Positions 47,632-59,700 of a stretch of 64,000 bases of DNA are shown one piece after another. The notes under the pieces were generated by a model. That model was not told where the DNA came from and did no database searches. It saw only the letters and a list, made by a program, of their open reading frames with translations. A program made the translations under genes and the position numbers. How positions within the stretch are numbered: the first letter of the stretch is position 1; every line of letters starts with the position of its first letter. Origin of the DNA: Effrenium voratum (taxonomy: Eukaryota > Sar > Dinophyceae > Suessiales > Symbiodiniaceae); contig CAUJNA010000446.1 in NCBI GenBank assembly GCA_963377175.1, positions 491,435 to 555,434 of the forward strand. The letters are read 5' to 3'.

Positions 47632-48944
47632 TTGGCACATTTTCTCTGTTTCTTTGCGCTTTCAACTTGTGGGAACCAGTGCTTCCAGGTGAGATGTCCG
47701 CATCGCAGATGCCCCTTGCGAATGAGTATCAAGGAGTCGAAGGGCGGCTTCGTTGTGCAAATGACAGGCTTGGAAACACCCGCCGCACGTGCAGAGCAGC
47801 CAATTCTGAAGCTTCGGAGGCAGAGGAGTCTGAAGACTTGGTGCCCGACCTGCAAGCGACCGCTGGAGTTGCGAAGCCAAAGGGCCGAGCAAGTGCCCAT
47901 GAATCGATGCCGGCGCAGAGGCAAAGGCACCGCCTTTGTCACAGTGCTCTTTGGCCCTGATGAAGAACTGCTCCAGCGTTTCGTGTTGGGAGCGCTGGTG
48001 CTAGGACATTCCTTGAAGATGAGTGAGACACGGTTTGACCTGGTGTTGCTGCACACGGCCGACGTGATGAATGTGCCCGGGGCAGGGCTTCTGGAAGTCT
48101 ATTGGACAACGCGTGAGGTGGACTACCTGGAAGCTGACTCAAAGTTGACCTGTCGAAGCGAGGAGCGTTTCCGCCACGTCTTCACGAAGTTGCAGGCGGG
48201 TGATCCCAATGCGTGTTTCGCTGGTTTCAAGCTGGCTAACCTTCAGGAAGAGCGCTTAAACTAGCCTAGATGTTCTGCTCTAAGTTTGTACGTGGCGTTA
48301 TGGACGAGGTTTTCGGGTGCGATGACTATGAACGGGTGGTTTTGCTGGACATCGATTTGCTGGTGAGAGACAACATCGACGAGCTGGCTTATTTGAAGCC
48401 TCCTTGTGCTTTGCGCCGGGGGCACAAGAGTTTGCCTATGGATGTGGACGTCTCCTTGTCCTGCTATGATCGTCAGGGACGACCTCGTTTTGGGATGAAT
48501 CTGGGAGTGGCTGTGCTAAAGCCCAGTCAGGAGGAGCTCCAAAAAATGCAGGCATCCATCAGAAGCAGGGATCCTATGCATGAGGCTTCTAATGGACCGG
48601 AGCAAGATTTCTTGAGCCGTTGGTTCAAGAATTGGGCATCCATGGACCTCAAGTACAACTACCAGCTTCATCAGTTGGCGCATTCGATGGATCACGCCGG
48701 TGCTGAGGCAGAAAGGCTGCAGTTGCGATTCGACAATGTGAAAGTCTTGCATTACAGCGGCAAGCTGAAACCCTGGGACTACTACTTCGAGGGCTCGCAG
48801 AGCTTTTCCAGCTTTTGCGAAGACAGATTGCTGCCGGCATACATCCCACACGTCGGCGAAGGTTCAGCATGCTTAAAGGAAACGATTCGACGGGCGGCAA
48901 CGGAGTGGAACGAGCAGTGTAAAGCGCGGTTCTCAGTCGCTTAG
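47632..48944 (+). CDS. GT8 glycogenin-like glycosyltransferase, two exons
   Basis: Exon 1 (to 48195) has the first GT8 block, TAFVTVLFGPDEELLQRFVL, with LGHSL and RFDLVLLHTADV, and ends RHVFTKLQ. Exon 2 (48309-48944) resumes VFGCDDYERVVLLDIDLLV, with the metal- and sugar-nucleotide-binding D-x-D (DID), then FGMNLGVAVLKPS, GPEQDFLSRWF and KVLHYSGKLKPWDYY. The 113-nt intron 48196-48308 is phase 0, begins GC, ends GAG and is followed by G. GT8 enzymes transfer glucose, galactose or related sugars from nucleotide sugars and retain the anomeric configuration. The true start is unclear: ATGs at 47722 and 47761 are options, and a CPTC pair near residue 70 of the frame is not part of GT8. No signal peptide is evident. 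Confidence 0.8.
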
Positions 48945-48997
48945 GGTTTGACGTTTCTGCAGAGACATGAACTGGCTGTCAAAGCCAATGGCCACCC

Positions 48998-51994
48998 ATG
49001 GCCATTGGATTTTGCACTTCCAAGGCCATGTGGCAAGATCTGGTGAGGCGATGTTCGGCTTCTGGCAGGTGCCAGCTGTGCGATCAGGATGTCCCAAGCG
49101 AGATGCAGCTCGAGCATTGCTTCGTGCAATGTCCCGAAATCAGCGCTTTGGCGGAGCTGAGAGTCACCCCAGAGGAAGTTCGGCATCCGGAGCCCCAGGA
49201 GTTCCCGCGTATCCTGGCATGCGTCGCCGGTGTTCTCGAGCGGCGCCGATGGTTGGCTCGTGCCAAAGAGACCGAGGAAGGCAACACTTCAGAGGAAGAG
49301 ACATGCGAACCCATCTCCGAGACCCAAGATTCCAGAGGGAGCACTTCGCCAGGGCAATCCAGCGAGGCGGTCGCCAAGCCTTCACTGCCTGCAACGCCGG
49401 CAGACCCGAAGGTTCTGCATTTGGTCTTGCAGCCCCAGAGATCTTATGAGGATTCCCCGTTGGGTCGCTTCAGGGAGAAGATCATGCAGGAAGTGGCCAC
49501 CAATCGCGTGACAATCATCGTGGCTCCGACGGGCTGCGGGAAGTCTACCAGATGCTCAGATGTCAACATGGGCTTGCCCTTGATGGAATAAAACAGAGAG
49601 TGCTTTGGGCAAGACAGGACACTGTTGAACATGGCCCCTCGCACCACTTGCCAATTCAAATGCCTGGCTGATTCAGACACTTGGGGTTTGGTTTGAGAGA
49701 AGCGGCTCAGGAATTCCACAGATGATCCTGGATGAGGACCATGTTTTGCGCAGCGTGGGATCAGGATTTCCTACACGGGAATTGCTCAGAGGGGACCGCT
49801 CTAAACGGTCAGTACCCTTTTGGGTTTTCCATTTGACGTGCGACTTTGACACCGACCCTCAGGTGTATGAGTGCAGTCCGGAGTTCTGTTTCCGGGTTTG
49901 CCTTTCCCAAAGCAGGGCTCGAACTGTTGAGAGACATGAAGCCGGGGCTCGAAGCCAGGACCGGGAGTCTCGCATCTTGGTGACGCAGCCCCGCCGCATT
50001 GCCGCCACGAGCCTTGCGCGGCGAGTGGCCGCGCATCGAGGCGTAGCGCTCGGAAGCGAAGTGGGCTACAAAATCGGAGGCCCGCGGGTTAAAGCCATGG
50101 CATCTCCAACCGGATTGTCCGTGTCCTGCCCAGGGCTTGGGCATCGCAGCCCTGTTTTGGGGATTGGGGACATCTTGCTTAGCCCCCAGCTCAAAGATGG
50201 CTACACACGCTTGGCAGCTTCAACTTCAACTGGAGTAGGTTAACTTGGGCGGGGATGTCAAGCTTCAGTCTAGTTCGCGACTCCGACCAGCTATTTGCTG
50301 AGTCAGACATTCCAAGTTTCCAAATCAGACACTTTATTCTTGCCGAGTCAGTAGTTGCCGAATCAGGAAACGAGCAAGATGCTTCTGATTGATTTGACTT
50401 GGACGCCGTCCCCCCTTGCCGTTCTTGGGGCTTGCAGCATACTCAACCCTGGATAGAAGACACTCGCAAGACACGCGAGCAAGATAATTCCAAGCGCGCC
50501 GGAGCCGCTCGCCTGTGTTGTGCTTGTGCATGGCTTCTCTTGGGCCCCTCTTGTGCGCTTGTTGCGAGTTTTGAGGATGGGGATTGTTTTCTGTGGCTTG
50601 TGCTTTTGACTTGTGAAGCTTTGGCTGGTGTTTGGAGGGGCGCTGAGTTGAAGTTTAGCTTTGGCCTTGGCAGGATGCAGCGAGGTGTGCCGGTCTGGCG
50701 GCACTCGGCTGATATTCGCCACCACGGCCATTGCCATGATCCAGTGTCTCCAGGATTGCTCCAGCTTCACGCATTTGATTATTGATGAAGTACACATCAG
50801 AGCCTTGACTAGCAGACCTTGTGGAAAACTGCACCCGGCCCCGGAGCATGTTTGTGAAACCAATCGAAGCTAAGGAGATGCGCACATCGACTTCTTGTTG
50901 AGTCTGGTTGTCACGAAAGTGCTTCGACACAACACGCAAGTAAAAATCATTCTGATGTCTGCTGCCATGGATGCTGCAAAGATCGCGACGTACTTTGCAA
51001 GTGGTTTAGGCGGCACTGTGCCAAAGCCTTTGGATCTGGAGCAGTGCAGGCCATTTCGGCTGGACATCAAGTACATGGATGACTTGCCTTTTTTCAGAGA
51101 GCGTTCACTCAGTCGGCGAGGACAAGACGGTGCTTGGGAGCAGTTCGGATTTCCTGCCGAGTGGTCTCAGGAAGAGGTGTCTGACTTGTATGCGGATTTC
51201 ATCCGATGGTGTCACGAGGAGCGAGCCAGGCGCAAAGATTTGGCCTCCTTCTTGATCTTTTTGCCTGGGAAGCGAGAGGTGACGCTCCTGCGTGAGAGGC
51301 TTGAGGAGATCCGCAACTTGAAGGTGCAATGCATCTTTGGCGGGCAGACGATTGAAGAGCAGGAGAGGGTCCTGTCAGAGTCTCAGGATCACGCGCGCAC
51401 GGTGATCTTGGGGACTGATGTCATCGAGTCCTCTGTGACGATCCCTGATGTGGATTTGGTCATAGACACCTGCGAGCAGAAGCGCCTCCGTTGGGATGCA
51501 GGAAGAAAACAAAGCCTTCTCACCTTAGTCTTGGTGAGTCAGGATGAGGCCAAGCAACGCTCTGGTCGAACTGGCCGGGTCCGGGACGGGGAAGTCGTCC
51601 GCTTGATTAGCAAGGAGTCCTATGATCGTTTGCAGAAACACGCAGAGCCGCAGATCAAGCACAGCAGGACGGGTTCGCACCGTTCTTCTCGGTCCTGTTT
51701 TGAGCTTTCAATTTCATATGGGGGTATGGGTCAAAATTAAGCCACCAGGAATTGGACCGCAGGTTGTTTCCATTTGCCGATCGAGCAAGCCATTTTGGAA
51801 ATGGTAACCCAATTTGTGCAATCCCACCACAGCCATATTGAGAACCCACCCGCAGGTTGGAAGATCTGCTCCTTTCCATCTTCGAGTTGCCCAACCTGGG
51901 GGATCCCCGAGAATTCCTGTCGAAGATGCCCGATCCGCCTCCTGCGGACCGTGTGGATCGGGCCATCGTCCGGCTTTTGGAGCTCAATGCCTTG
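48998..51994 (+). CDS. DEAH-type (DEVH) RNA helicase, at least six exons, 3' end missing
   Basis: Exons inferred from motifs: 48998 or 49069 to 49550 (C2HC finger CQLC...HCFVQC, then Walker A, APTGCGKST); 49711-49754 (IPQMILDEDHVL); 49959-50079 (motif Ia, ILVTQPRRIAATSLARRV, GYKIGG); 50674-50799 (RLIFATTAIAM, motif II DEVH); 50875-51667 (LMSAAMD, LIFLPGKREV, TDVIESSVTIPDVDLVIDT, QRSGRTGRV); 51857-51994 (start of the HA2 winged helix, LEDLLLSIFELPNLGDPREF). Five introns restore frame; donors are GA, GT, GC, GA, GA, all with AG then G. The family unwinds RNA or remodels RNPs using ATP. The rest of HA2 and the OB fold are not found before the satellite starts at about 52190. The closest type (DHX29/36/57-like) is a guess. 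Confidence 0.8.
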
Positions 51995-53360
51995 GCGAAG
52001 TCGAAAACGCAGGAGATGTGGGACGCTGCGTTCAAACCAGCTATTATGGTTCCCTACATTCTTGTTTTGGTTCTTTTTTGGCACTGGTCATTTTGTCCTG
52101 AGTCAGATCTCGCGCCCATGTACGTTGTCCTGAGGTGATGTTTCCGTACATTTGACACGTCATTTGACACATATACTCAAACGCGGTTTTGGGTGGGCCC
52201 TATCGGCTTTTCAGACTTATTTACGCGCTGACGCGACACAGCCGGCCACCGGGCACCTTGCCCTGCCCGTTCTGTCACTTCCCTTTCCGGTAAGTCCGAT
52301 GAGTAGATGTTAAGATTTAAAAATTCTAAACACTTTGAGATTCGAAGGGTCTCAGATTTGAAGACTTTTGGAATTTAAGGCTTCAATGGTTTAAGAATTA
52401 CGGTTTTAAGATTCAAAGACTTAAGGTGTTTGAAGGTTATAACAGCCAGGCCATTGCCCAGCCATTTTCCATCCATTATCAGATTTCGAAGGCTTTAAGA
52501 TTTTATTTTTGGCGAGATTTTCAGATTTGCCGACTTTCGGAATTTAAGATTTTAGGATCTTAAGATGTCAAGACTTCAATATTTGAAGATTAAGAGTTTA
52601 AGAAATTTAGAATATAGCCCGGATTGAAGGACTTTTATTATATTTTACTTGTTTATGAATTTAAGATTTTCAGATTGCAATAGTTCGAGATTTAAAGAAT
52701 TTAGGTTTTTGAAGCTTTTAAGATTCTGAGATTTTATGATTTTGAGATTTTCGGAATTTCATATTTTAAGATTTTAACATCTGAAGATTCAACGACATGA
52801 GGGTTTTAAGAAGTCAAGATTCGAAGACTTGAGGATGTTTATATTTTTCAGGTTGCAAGATTCTATCTTCTAAGGTTGTAATTTTAAGATCTTAAGGTTT
52901 CAAGATTTCAACGATTCAAGATTAAGAGTTTAAGGAAGTTAAAATATAGCCCGGATTGAAGGAAGGTACTTTTTTTCATAATTTAAGATTTTCAGATTTC
53001 AATTGTTCGAGGTTTTTAAAGCTTTTTAAGATTCTGAGATTTTAAGATTGTAAGACTTTAGGAATTTCATATTTTAAGAGTTTAAGATCTCAATATTCTA
53101 AGACATAAGGTGTTTAAGGTTTCAAGATTTGAAGACTTTAGGAAGTTTTTATATTTTCAGATTTTAAGATTCTAAGTTCTAAGATTTTAAGATCTTGAGA
53201 TTCTAATATTGATTATTAGATTTTATTTTAAGATTTTAAGAATCTTACACTTTAGGATTTTGAGATTTCAATCCAGGCCATTTTCCATCCATTTTCCATC
53301 CACTTTAGATTTTAAGATTTTCAGGTTGCACGTTTTTCGGCAAAATTGGCCCGACTTAGG

Positions 53361-53815
53361 GGACAACATCCCCCGCATCCCCCGCATCGCCAGCATGCGT
53401 AACATCACCCGCATCATCTAGGATGATGCTGGCAATGCTGGGGGTGTTGTCCAGTATTAGGCACCCACTACAAATGCTCGTTTTTGGACTCGTTTTTGGG
53501 CGCTGCGGGGAGGTGCTGCAAAAATCCTCGGAAATCGCCTAAACCAATCCGCAAATCCTTTGCCCCTTATAAGGGAGGGCCCAGCATAAAGCATATGCGC
53601 ATGTTCTGCGCATGTTCTGCGCATGTTCTGCGCATGTTCTGCGCATGGTCGGCGGCATGGGGCGCGCGGCCTTATACCTGAAGGTAAGCCCTAACGGGCT
53701 TTGGCCTGCGGCCCGATCACGTCCGGTGGCCGGATTTACACGCTGACGCGACACAGCCGGCCACCGGGCACCTTGCCCTGCCTGTTCTGTCACTTCCCTG
53801 TCCTTTAATTCGGAT
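53361..53815. repeat. Representative GC-rich module with three hairpins
   Basis: The module starts with a foldback: GGACAACATCCCC at 53361 pairs with GGGGGTGTTGTCC ending at 53452, with GCATCATC/GATGATGC inner arms. Next come TTTTTGG(C/A)CGCTGCGGGGAG, CGCCTAAACCAATCCGC, CCCCTTATAAGG, and GGTCGGCGGCATGGGGCGC. AAGCCCTAACGGGCTT (second hairpin) follows, then GTCCGGTGGCCGG and CCGGCCACCGGGC as a third inverted pair. The same elements keep their order in all copies. Confidence 0.75.
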
Positions 53816-54689
53816 GAGATGCCGAGATTTGAACCTCACTTCCTTTGCGCGTCTTTCCTGCAACTTTGAGATTCCTGTGCGTTTGAGCTCCCTGCACTTC
53901 CTTGAGCGCCGTGTCAGTCGCATTCCTCCCCCCTGTAAGCACCCCAGCGCGAAGCCTTGTGCAAACTGCTCGACAGCTAAAACCACAGAAGCGCGCCAAC
54001 ACGCTAAACCCACATGCGCAGGTTGAAGCAGCATGCACGCGCTAGAACGGAAGCATGGCGGAAGTTGCCCCCAGGGCGCTTCTCAGTCATGTGCCTCTAC
54101 AGCCATGGAGAAGAAGCAGGAGTCGCGATTGCAAACGCGCTCGAAAGGGAGGAGGCGGCAAGTTGCCCACAGGGCGCTTCTCAGTCATAGACCGCTTCAG
54201 CCATGGAGAAAAGGCGATGGTCGCGCCAGCCAGGGAGTGCGCATGGTGTCAGAGCCGAAAAGGCCGCAGTTGCTTCCTTCTTCATGCTGTTTCCCTTGCA
54301 TTTCCCCTAAGCCCCTTGTTTCGCATCGCCAGCACGCATAGCATCATCCGCATCATCCGGGATGATGCTGGCAATGCTGGGGGTGTTGTCCAGTATTAGG
54401 CACCACCTAAAAATGCTCGTTTTTGGGCGCTGCGGGGAGATGCTACAAAAATCGCCTAAACCAATCCGCGAATCCTTCGCCCCTTATAAGGAAGGCCCAG
54501 CCCAAAACGTACCCGCATGGTCCGCTCATGGTCGGCGGCATGGGGCGCGCGGCCTTATACCTGAAGGTAAGCCCTAACGGGCTTTGGCCTGCGGCCCGAT
54601 CACGTCCGGTGGCCGGATTTACACTGACGCGACACAGCCGGCCACCGGGCGCCTTGCCCTGCCCGTTCTGTCACTTCCCTTTCCTGTAA

Positions 54690-56140
54690 GTCCGATGAGT
54701 AGATGTTAAGATCTTAAAATTCTAAAAACTTTGAGATTCTAAGGGTCTCAGACTTGAAGACTTTCGGAATTTAAGGTTTCAATGGTTGAAGAATTAAGGT
54801 GTTAAGATTCAAAGATTTAAGGTTTTTGAAGGTTATAACAGCCAGGCCATTGCCCAGCCATTTTCCATCCAAGGCTTTAAGATTGTATGTTTTTTGAGAT
54901 TTTCAGATTTGGCGACTTTCGGAATTTAAGATTTTAAGATCTTAAGATGTCAAGACTTCAAAATTTGAAGATTAAGAGGTTAAGGAATTTAGAATATTGC
55001 CCGGATTGACGGAATTTTATTATATTTTACTTGTTTATGAATTTAAGATTTTCAGATTGCAATAGTTCGAGATTTAAAGAATTTAAGTTTTTGAAGCTTT
55101 TAAGATTCTGAGATTTTCAGATTTTGAGAATTTGGGAGTTTCATATTTTAAGATTTTAACATCTGAAGATTCAAAGACATGAGGGTTTCTGTCACTTCCC
55201 TTTCCTGTAAGTCCGATGAGTAGATGTTAAGATTTCAAAATTCTAAAAACTTTGAGATTCTAAGGGTCTCAGATTTGAAGACTTTCGGAATTTAAGGTTT
55301 CAATGGTTGAAGAATTAAGGTTTTAAGATTCGAAGATTTAAGGCTTTTGAAGGTTATAACAGCCAGGCCATTGCCCAGCCATTTACCATCCATTATCAGA
55401 TTTCGAAGGCTTTAAGATTCTATTTTTTGTGAGATTTTCAGATTTGGCGACTTTCGGAATTTAAGATTTTAAGATCTTAAGATGTCAAGACTTCAAAAGT
55501 TGAAGATTAAGAGTTTAAGGAATTTAGAATAATATAGCCCGTATTGAAGGAATTTTATTATATTTTACTTGTTTATGAATTTAAGATTTTCAGACTGCAA
55601 TAGTTCGAGATTTAAAGAATTTAAGTTTTTGAAGCTTTTAAGATTCTGAGATTTTCAGACTTTGAGAATTTAGGAATTTCATATTTTAAGATTTTAACAT
55701 CTGAAGATTCAAAGACATGAGGGTTTCTGTCACTTCCCGTTCCTGTAAGTCCGATGAGTAGATGTTAAGATTTTAAAATTCTAAAAACTTTGAGATTCTA
55801 AGGGTCTCAGATTTGAAGACTTTCGGAATGTAAGGTTTCAATGGTTTAAGAATTAAGGTTCTAAGATTTCATATTTTAAGAGTTTAAGATCTCAAGATTC
55901 TAAGACATAAGGTTTTTAAGATTTCAAGATTCGAAGACTTTAGGAAGTTTTTATATATTTTAAGATTCTAAGTTCTAAGATTTTAAGATCTTGAGATTCT
56001 AAGATTGATTGTTAGATATTAATTTAAGATTTTAAGAATCTAAGACTTTAGGATTTTGAGATTTCAATCCAGGCCATTTTCCATCCATTTCCATCCACTT
56101 TAGATTTTAAGATTTTCAGGTTGCACGTTTTCGGCAAAAT
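54690..56140. repeat. AT-rich satellite block with a monomer of about 535 bp
   Basis: The monomer begins CTGTCACTTCCC, GTAAGTCCGATGAGTAGATG and is then made of degenerate AAGATTTTAAGATTC words, with one GC landmark (AACAGCCAGGCCATTGCCC) and TATAGCCCGGATTGAAGG. Starts lie at about 54666, 55195 and 55729. Other blocks of the type are 52300-53345, 57900-58535, 58945-60405 and 61500-62570. Confidence 0.8.
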
Positions 56141-56489
56141 TGGCCCGACTTAGGGGACAACATCCCCAGCATCACCCGCATCGCCGGCATCCATAACATC
56201 ATCCGCATCATCCGGGATGATGCTGGCAATGCTGGGGGTGTTGTCCAGTATTAGGCACCACCTAAAAATGTTCGTTTTTGACGCTGCGGGGAGATGCTGC
56301 AAAAATCGCTTAAACCAATCCGCGAATCCTTCGCCCCTTATAAGGAAGGCCCAGCCCAAAACGTACCCGCATGGTCGGAGCATGGTCGGCGGCATGGGGC
56401 GCGCGGCCTTACGGCCCGATCACGTCCGGTGGCCGGATTTACACGCTGACGCGACACAGCCGGCCACCGGGCACCCCTTCCCGTTCTTT

Positions 56490-56725
56490 CATCTCCTTTC
56501 CCTCTAAGTTTCCTGGCATGTCCCTTCACTTCCTTCCACTTCACTGCCGCTTCAGCTCCCTTCATTTCCTTGAAGGCTCCTTCATTCGCATTCCTTTCCC
56601 TTTTCGTTCTTGCATTTTCCTGCAGCTTGGTTTCTCTCCAGCGCCCTCTTCATTTTCGTGCAATGCCTTTGACTTGCATTTTGTTCACTTCCAGTCACTC
56701 CTGTTTCCTTTCAGCCCCTTGTTTC
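56490..56725. repeat. Pyrimidine-rich block type of the composite satellite
   Basis: CCCTTCACTTCCTTCCACTT and CATTCGCATTCCTTTCCC words. Related blocks are at 57090-57300, 57650-57900 and 60780-61110, and a more divergent one at 53815-54320. It replaces the AT-rich block after some modules. Its open frames (Phe/Ser/Leu-rich) reflect base composition only. Confidence 0.65.
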
Positions 56726-59700
56726 GCATCGCCAGCATGCATAGCATCATCCACATCATCCAGGATGATGCTGGCAATGCTGGGGGTGTTGTCCAGTATT
56801 AGGCACCCCCCAAAAATACTCGTTTTTGGACTCGTTTTTGGATGCTGCGGGGAGATGCTACAAAAATCGCCTAAACCAATCCGCAAATCCTTCGCCCCTT
56901 ATAAGGGAGGGCCCAGCATAAAACGTATGCGCATGTTCTGCGCATGGTCCGCTCATGGTCGGCGGCATGGGGCGCGCGGCCTTAGACCTGAAGGTAAGCC
57001 CTACCGGGCTTTGGCCTGCGGCCCGATCACGTCCGGTGGCCGGATTTACACGCTGACGCGACACAGCCGGCCACCGGGCACCCCTTCCCGTTCTTTCATC
57101 TCCTTTCCCTCTAAGTTTCCTGGCATGTCCCTTCACTTCCTTCCACTTCACTGCCGCTTCAGCTCCCTTCATTTGCTTGAAGACTCCTTCATTCGCATTC
57201 CTTTCCCTTTTCGTCCTTGCATTTTCCTGCAGCTTGGTTTCTCTCCAGCGCCCTCTTCATTTTCGTGCATGCCTTTGACTTTTCCTTTCAGCCCCTTGTT
57301 TCGCATCGCCAGCATGCATAGCATCATCCACATCATCCGGGATGATGCTGGCAATGCTGGGGGTGTTGTCCAGTATTAGGCACCCCCCAAAAATACTCGT
57401 TTTTGGACTCGTTTTTGGATGCTGCGGGGAGATGCTACAAAAATCGCCTAAACCAATCCGCAAATCCTTCGCCCCTTATAAGGGAGGGCCCAGCATAAAA
57501 CGTATGCGCTCATGGTCCGCTCATGGTCGGCGGCATGGGGCGCGCGGCCTTATACCTGAAGGTAAGCCCTACCGGGCTTTGGCCTGCGGCCCGATCACGT
57601 CCGGTGGCCGGATTTACACGCTGACGCGACACAGCCGGCCACCGGGCACCCCTTCCCGTTCTTTGATTTCCTTTCCCTCCAAGTCCTGTTAGTTTTCGGG
57701 ATGGATTGAATTTCACTTCCTTTGCATGTCTTCCCTGACAGTTTCCTGGCATGTCCCTTCACTTCCTTCCTCCTTTATTCGCATTCCTTTCCCTTTTCGT
57801 TTCCGCTGTTCGGTCCCCTTCACGTTCTGCCCTTGCATTTTCCTGCATCTCGGTTTCTATATTTTCTGCATTTTCCTGCATTTTCTTGAATTTTATTATA
57901 TTTTTCTTGTTTATGAATTTAAGACTTTCAGATTGCAACAGTTCGAGATTTAAAGAATTTAAGTATTGAAAGCTTTTCAGATTCTGAGATTTTAAGACTT
58001 TGAGAATTTAGGAATTTCATATTGTAACATTTTAACATCTGAAGATTCAAAGACATTAGGATTTTAAGAAGTCAAGATTCGAAGACTTTAGGATGTTTAT
58101 ATTTTCAGATTGTAAGATTCTAACTTCTAAGGTTGTAATTTTAAGATCTTAAGGGTTCAAGATTTCAATATTTCAAGATTAAGAGTTTAGGGAATTTAAA
58201 ATATAGCCCGGATCGAAGGAATGTAATATTTTAATAAAGTAAGATTTTCAGACTTCAATTATTCGAGATTGAAAGAATTTAAGTTTTTAAATGTTTTTAA
58301 GATTCTGAGATTTTAAGATTGTAAGACTTTAGGAATTTCATATTTTAAGAGTTTAAGATCGCAAGATTCTAAGACATAAGGTTTTTTAAATTTCAAGATT
58401 CGAAGACTTTAGGATGTTTTTATATTTTCAGATTTTAAGATTCTAAGTTCGAAGATTTTAAGATCTTGAGATTCTAAGATTGATTGTTAGATTTTAATTT
58501 AAGATTTTAAGAATCTAAGACTTTAGGATTTTTGACTTAGGGCACAACATCCCCCGCATCGCCGGCATGCATAACATCATCCGCATCATCCGGGATGATG
58601 CTGGCAATGCTGGGGGTGTTGTCCAGTATTAGGCACCCCCTAAAAATGTTCGTTTTTGGGCGCTGCGGGGAGATGCTACAAAAATCGCCTAAACCAATCC
58701 GCGAATCCTTCGCCCCTCATAAGGAAGGCCCAGCCAAAAACGTATGTACATGTTCTGCTCATGGTCGGCGGCATGGGGCGCGCGGCCTTATACCTGAAGG
58801 TAAGCCCTAACGGGGCTTGGCCTGCGGTAAGCCCTACCGGGCTTTGGCCTGCGGCCCGATCACGTCCGGTGGCCGGATTTACACGCTGACGCGACACAGC
58901 CGGCCACCGGGCACCTTGCCCTGCCCGTTCTGTCACTTCCCTTTCCGGTAAGTCCGATGAGTAGATGTTAAGATTAAAAAATTCTAAAAACTTTGAGATT
59001 CTAAGGGTCTCAGATTTGAAGACTTTCGGAATTTAAGGTTTCAATGGTTGAAGAATTAAGGTTTTAAGATTCAAAGGTTTTAAGGTTTTTGAAGGTTATA
59101 ACAGCCAGGCCATTGCCCAGCCATTTTCCATCCAAGGCTTTAAGATTGTATTTTTTGTGAGATTTTCAGATTTGGCGACTTTCGGAATTTAAGATTTTAA
59201 GATCTTAAGATGTCAATACTTCAAAATTTGAAGATTAAGAGGTTAAGGAATTTAGAATATTGCCCGGATTGAAGGAATTTTATTATATTTTACTTGTTTA
59301 TGAATTTAAGATTTTCAGATTGCAATAGTTCGAGATTTAAAGAATTTAAGTTTTTGAAGCTTTTTAGATTCTGAGATTTTAAGATTTTGAGAATTTAGGA
59401 GTTTCATATTGTAAGATTTTAACATCTGAAGATTCAAAGACATGAGGGTTTCTGTCACTTCCCTTTCCTGTAAGTCCGATGAGTAGATGTTAAGATTTCA
59501 AAATTATAAAAACTTTGAGATTCTAAGGGTCTCAGATTTGAAGACTTTCGGAATTTAAGGTTTCAATGGTTGAAGAATTCAGGTTTTAAGATTCGAAGAT
59601 TTAAGGCTTTTGAAGGTTATAACAGCCAAGCCATTGCCCAGCCATTTACCATCCATTATCAGATTTCGAAGGCTTGAAGATTCTATTTTTGTGAGATTTT

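Noticed and set aside
53566..53576. CCTTATAAGG, a match to the CArG box or a TATA-like element
   Set aside because: It is a fixed word of a repeated module with no gene downstream; no evidence of promoter use.
56570..57379. 269-codon frame with hydrophobic Phe/Ser/Leu segments
   Set aside because: It spans two satellite modules and a pyrimidine-rich block; the same peptide pieces recur in each copy of the repeat.
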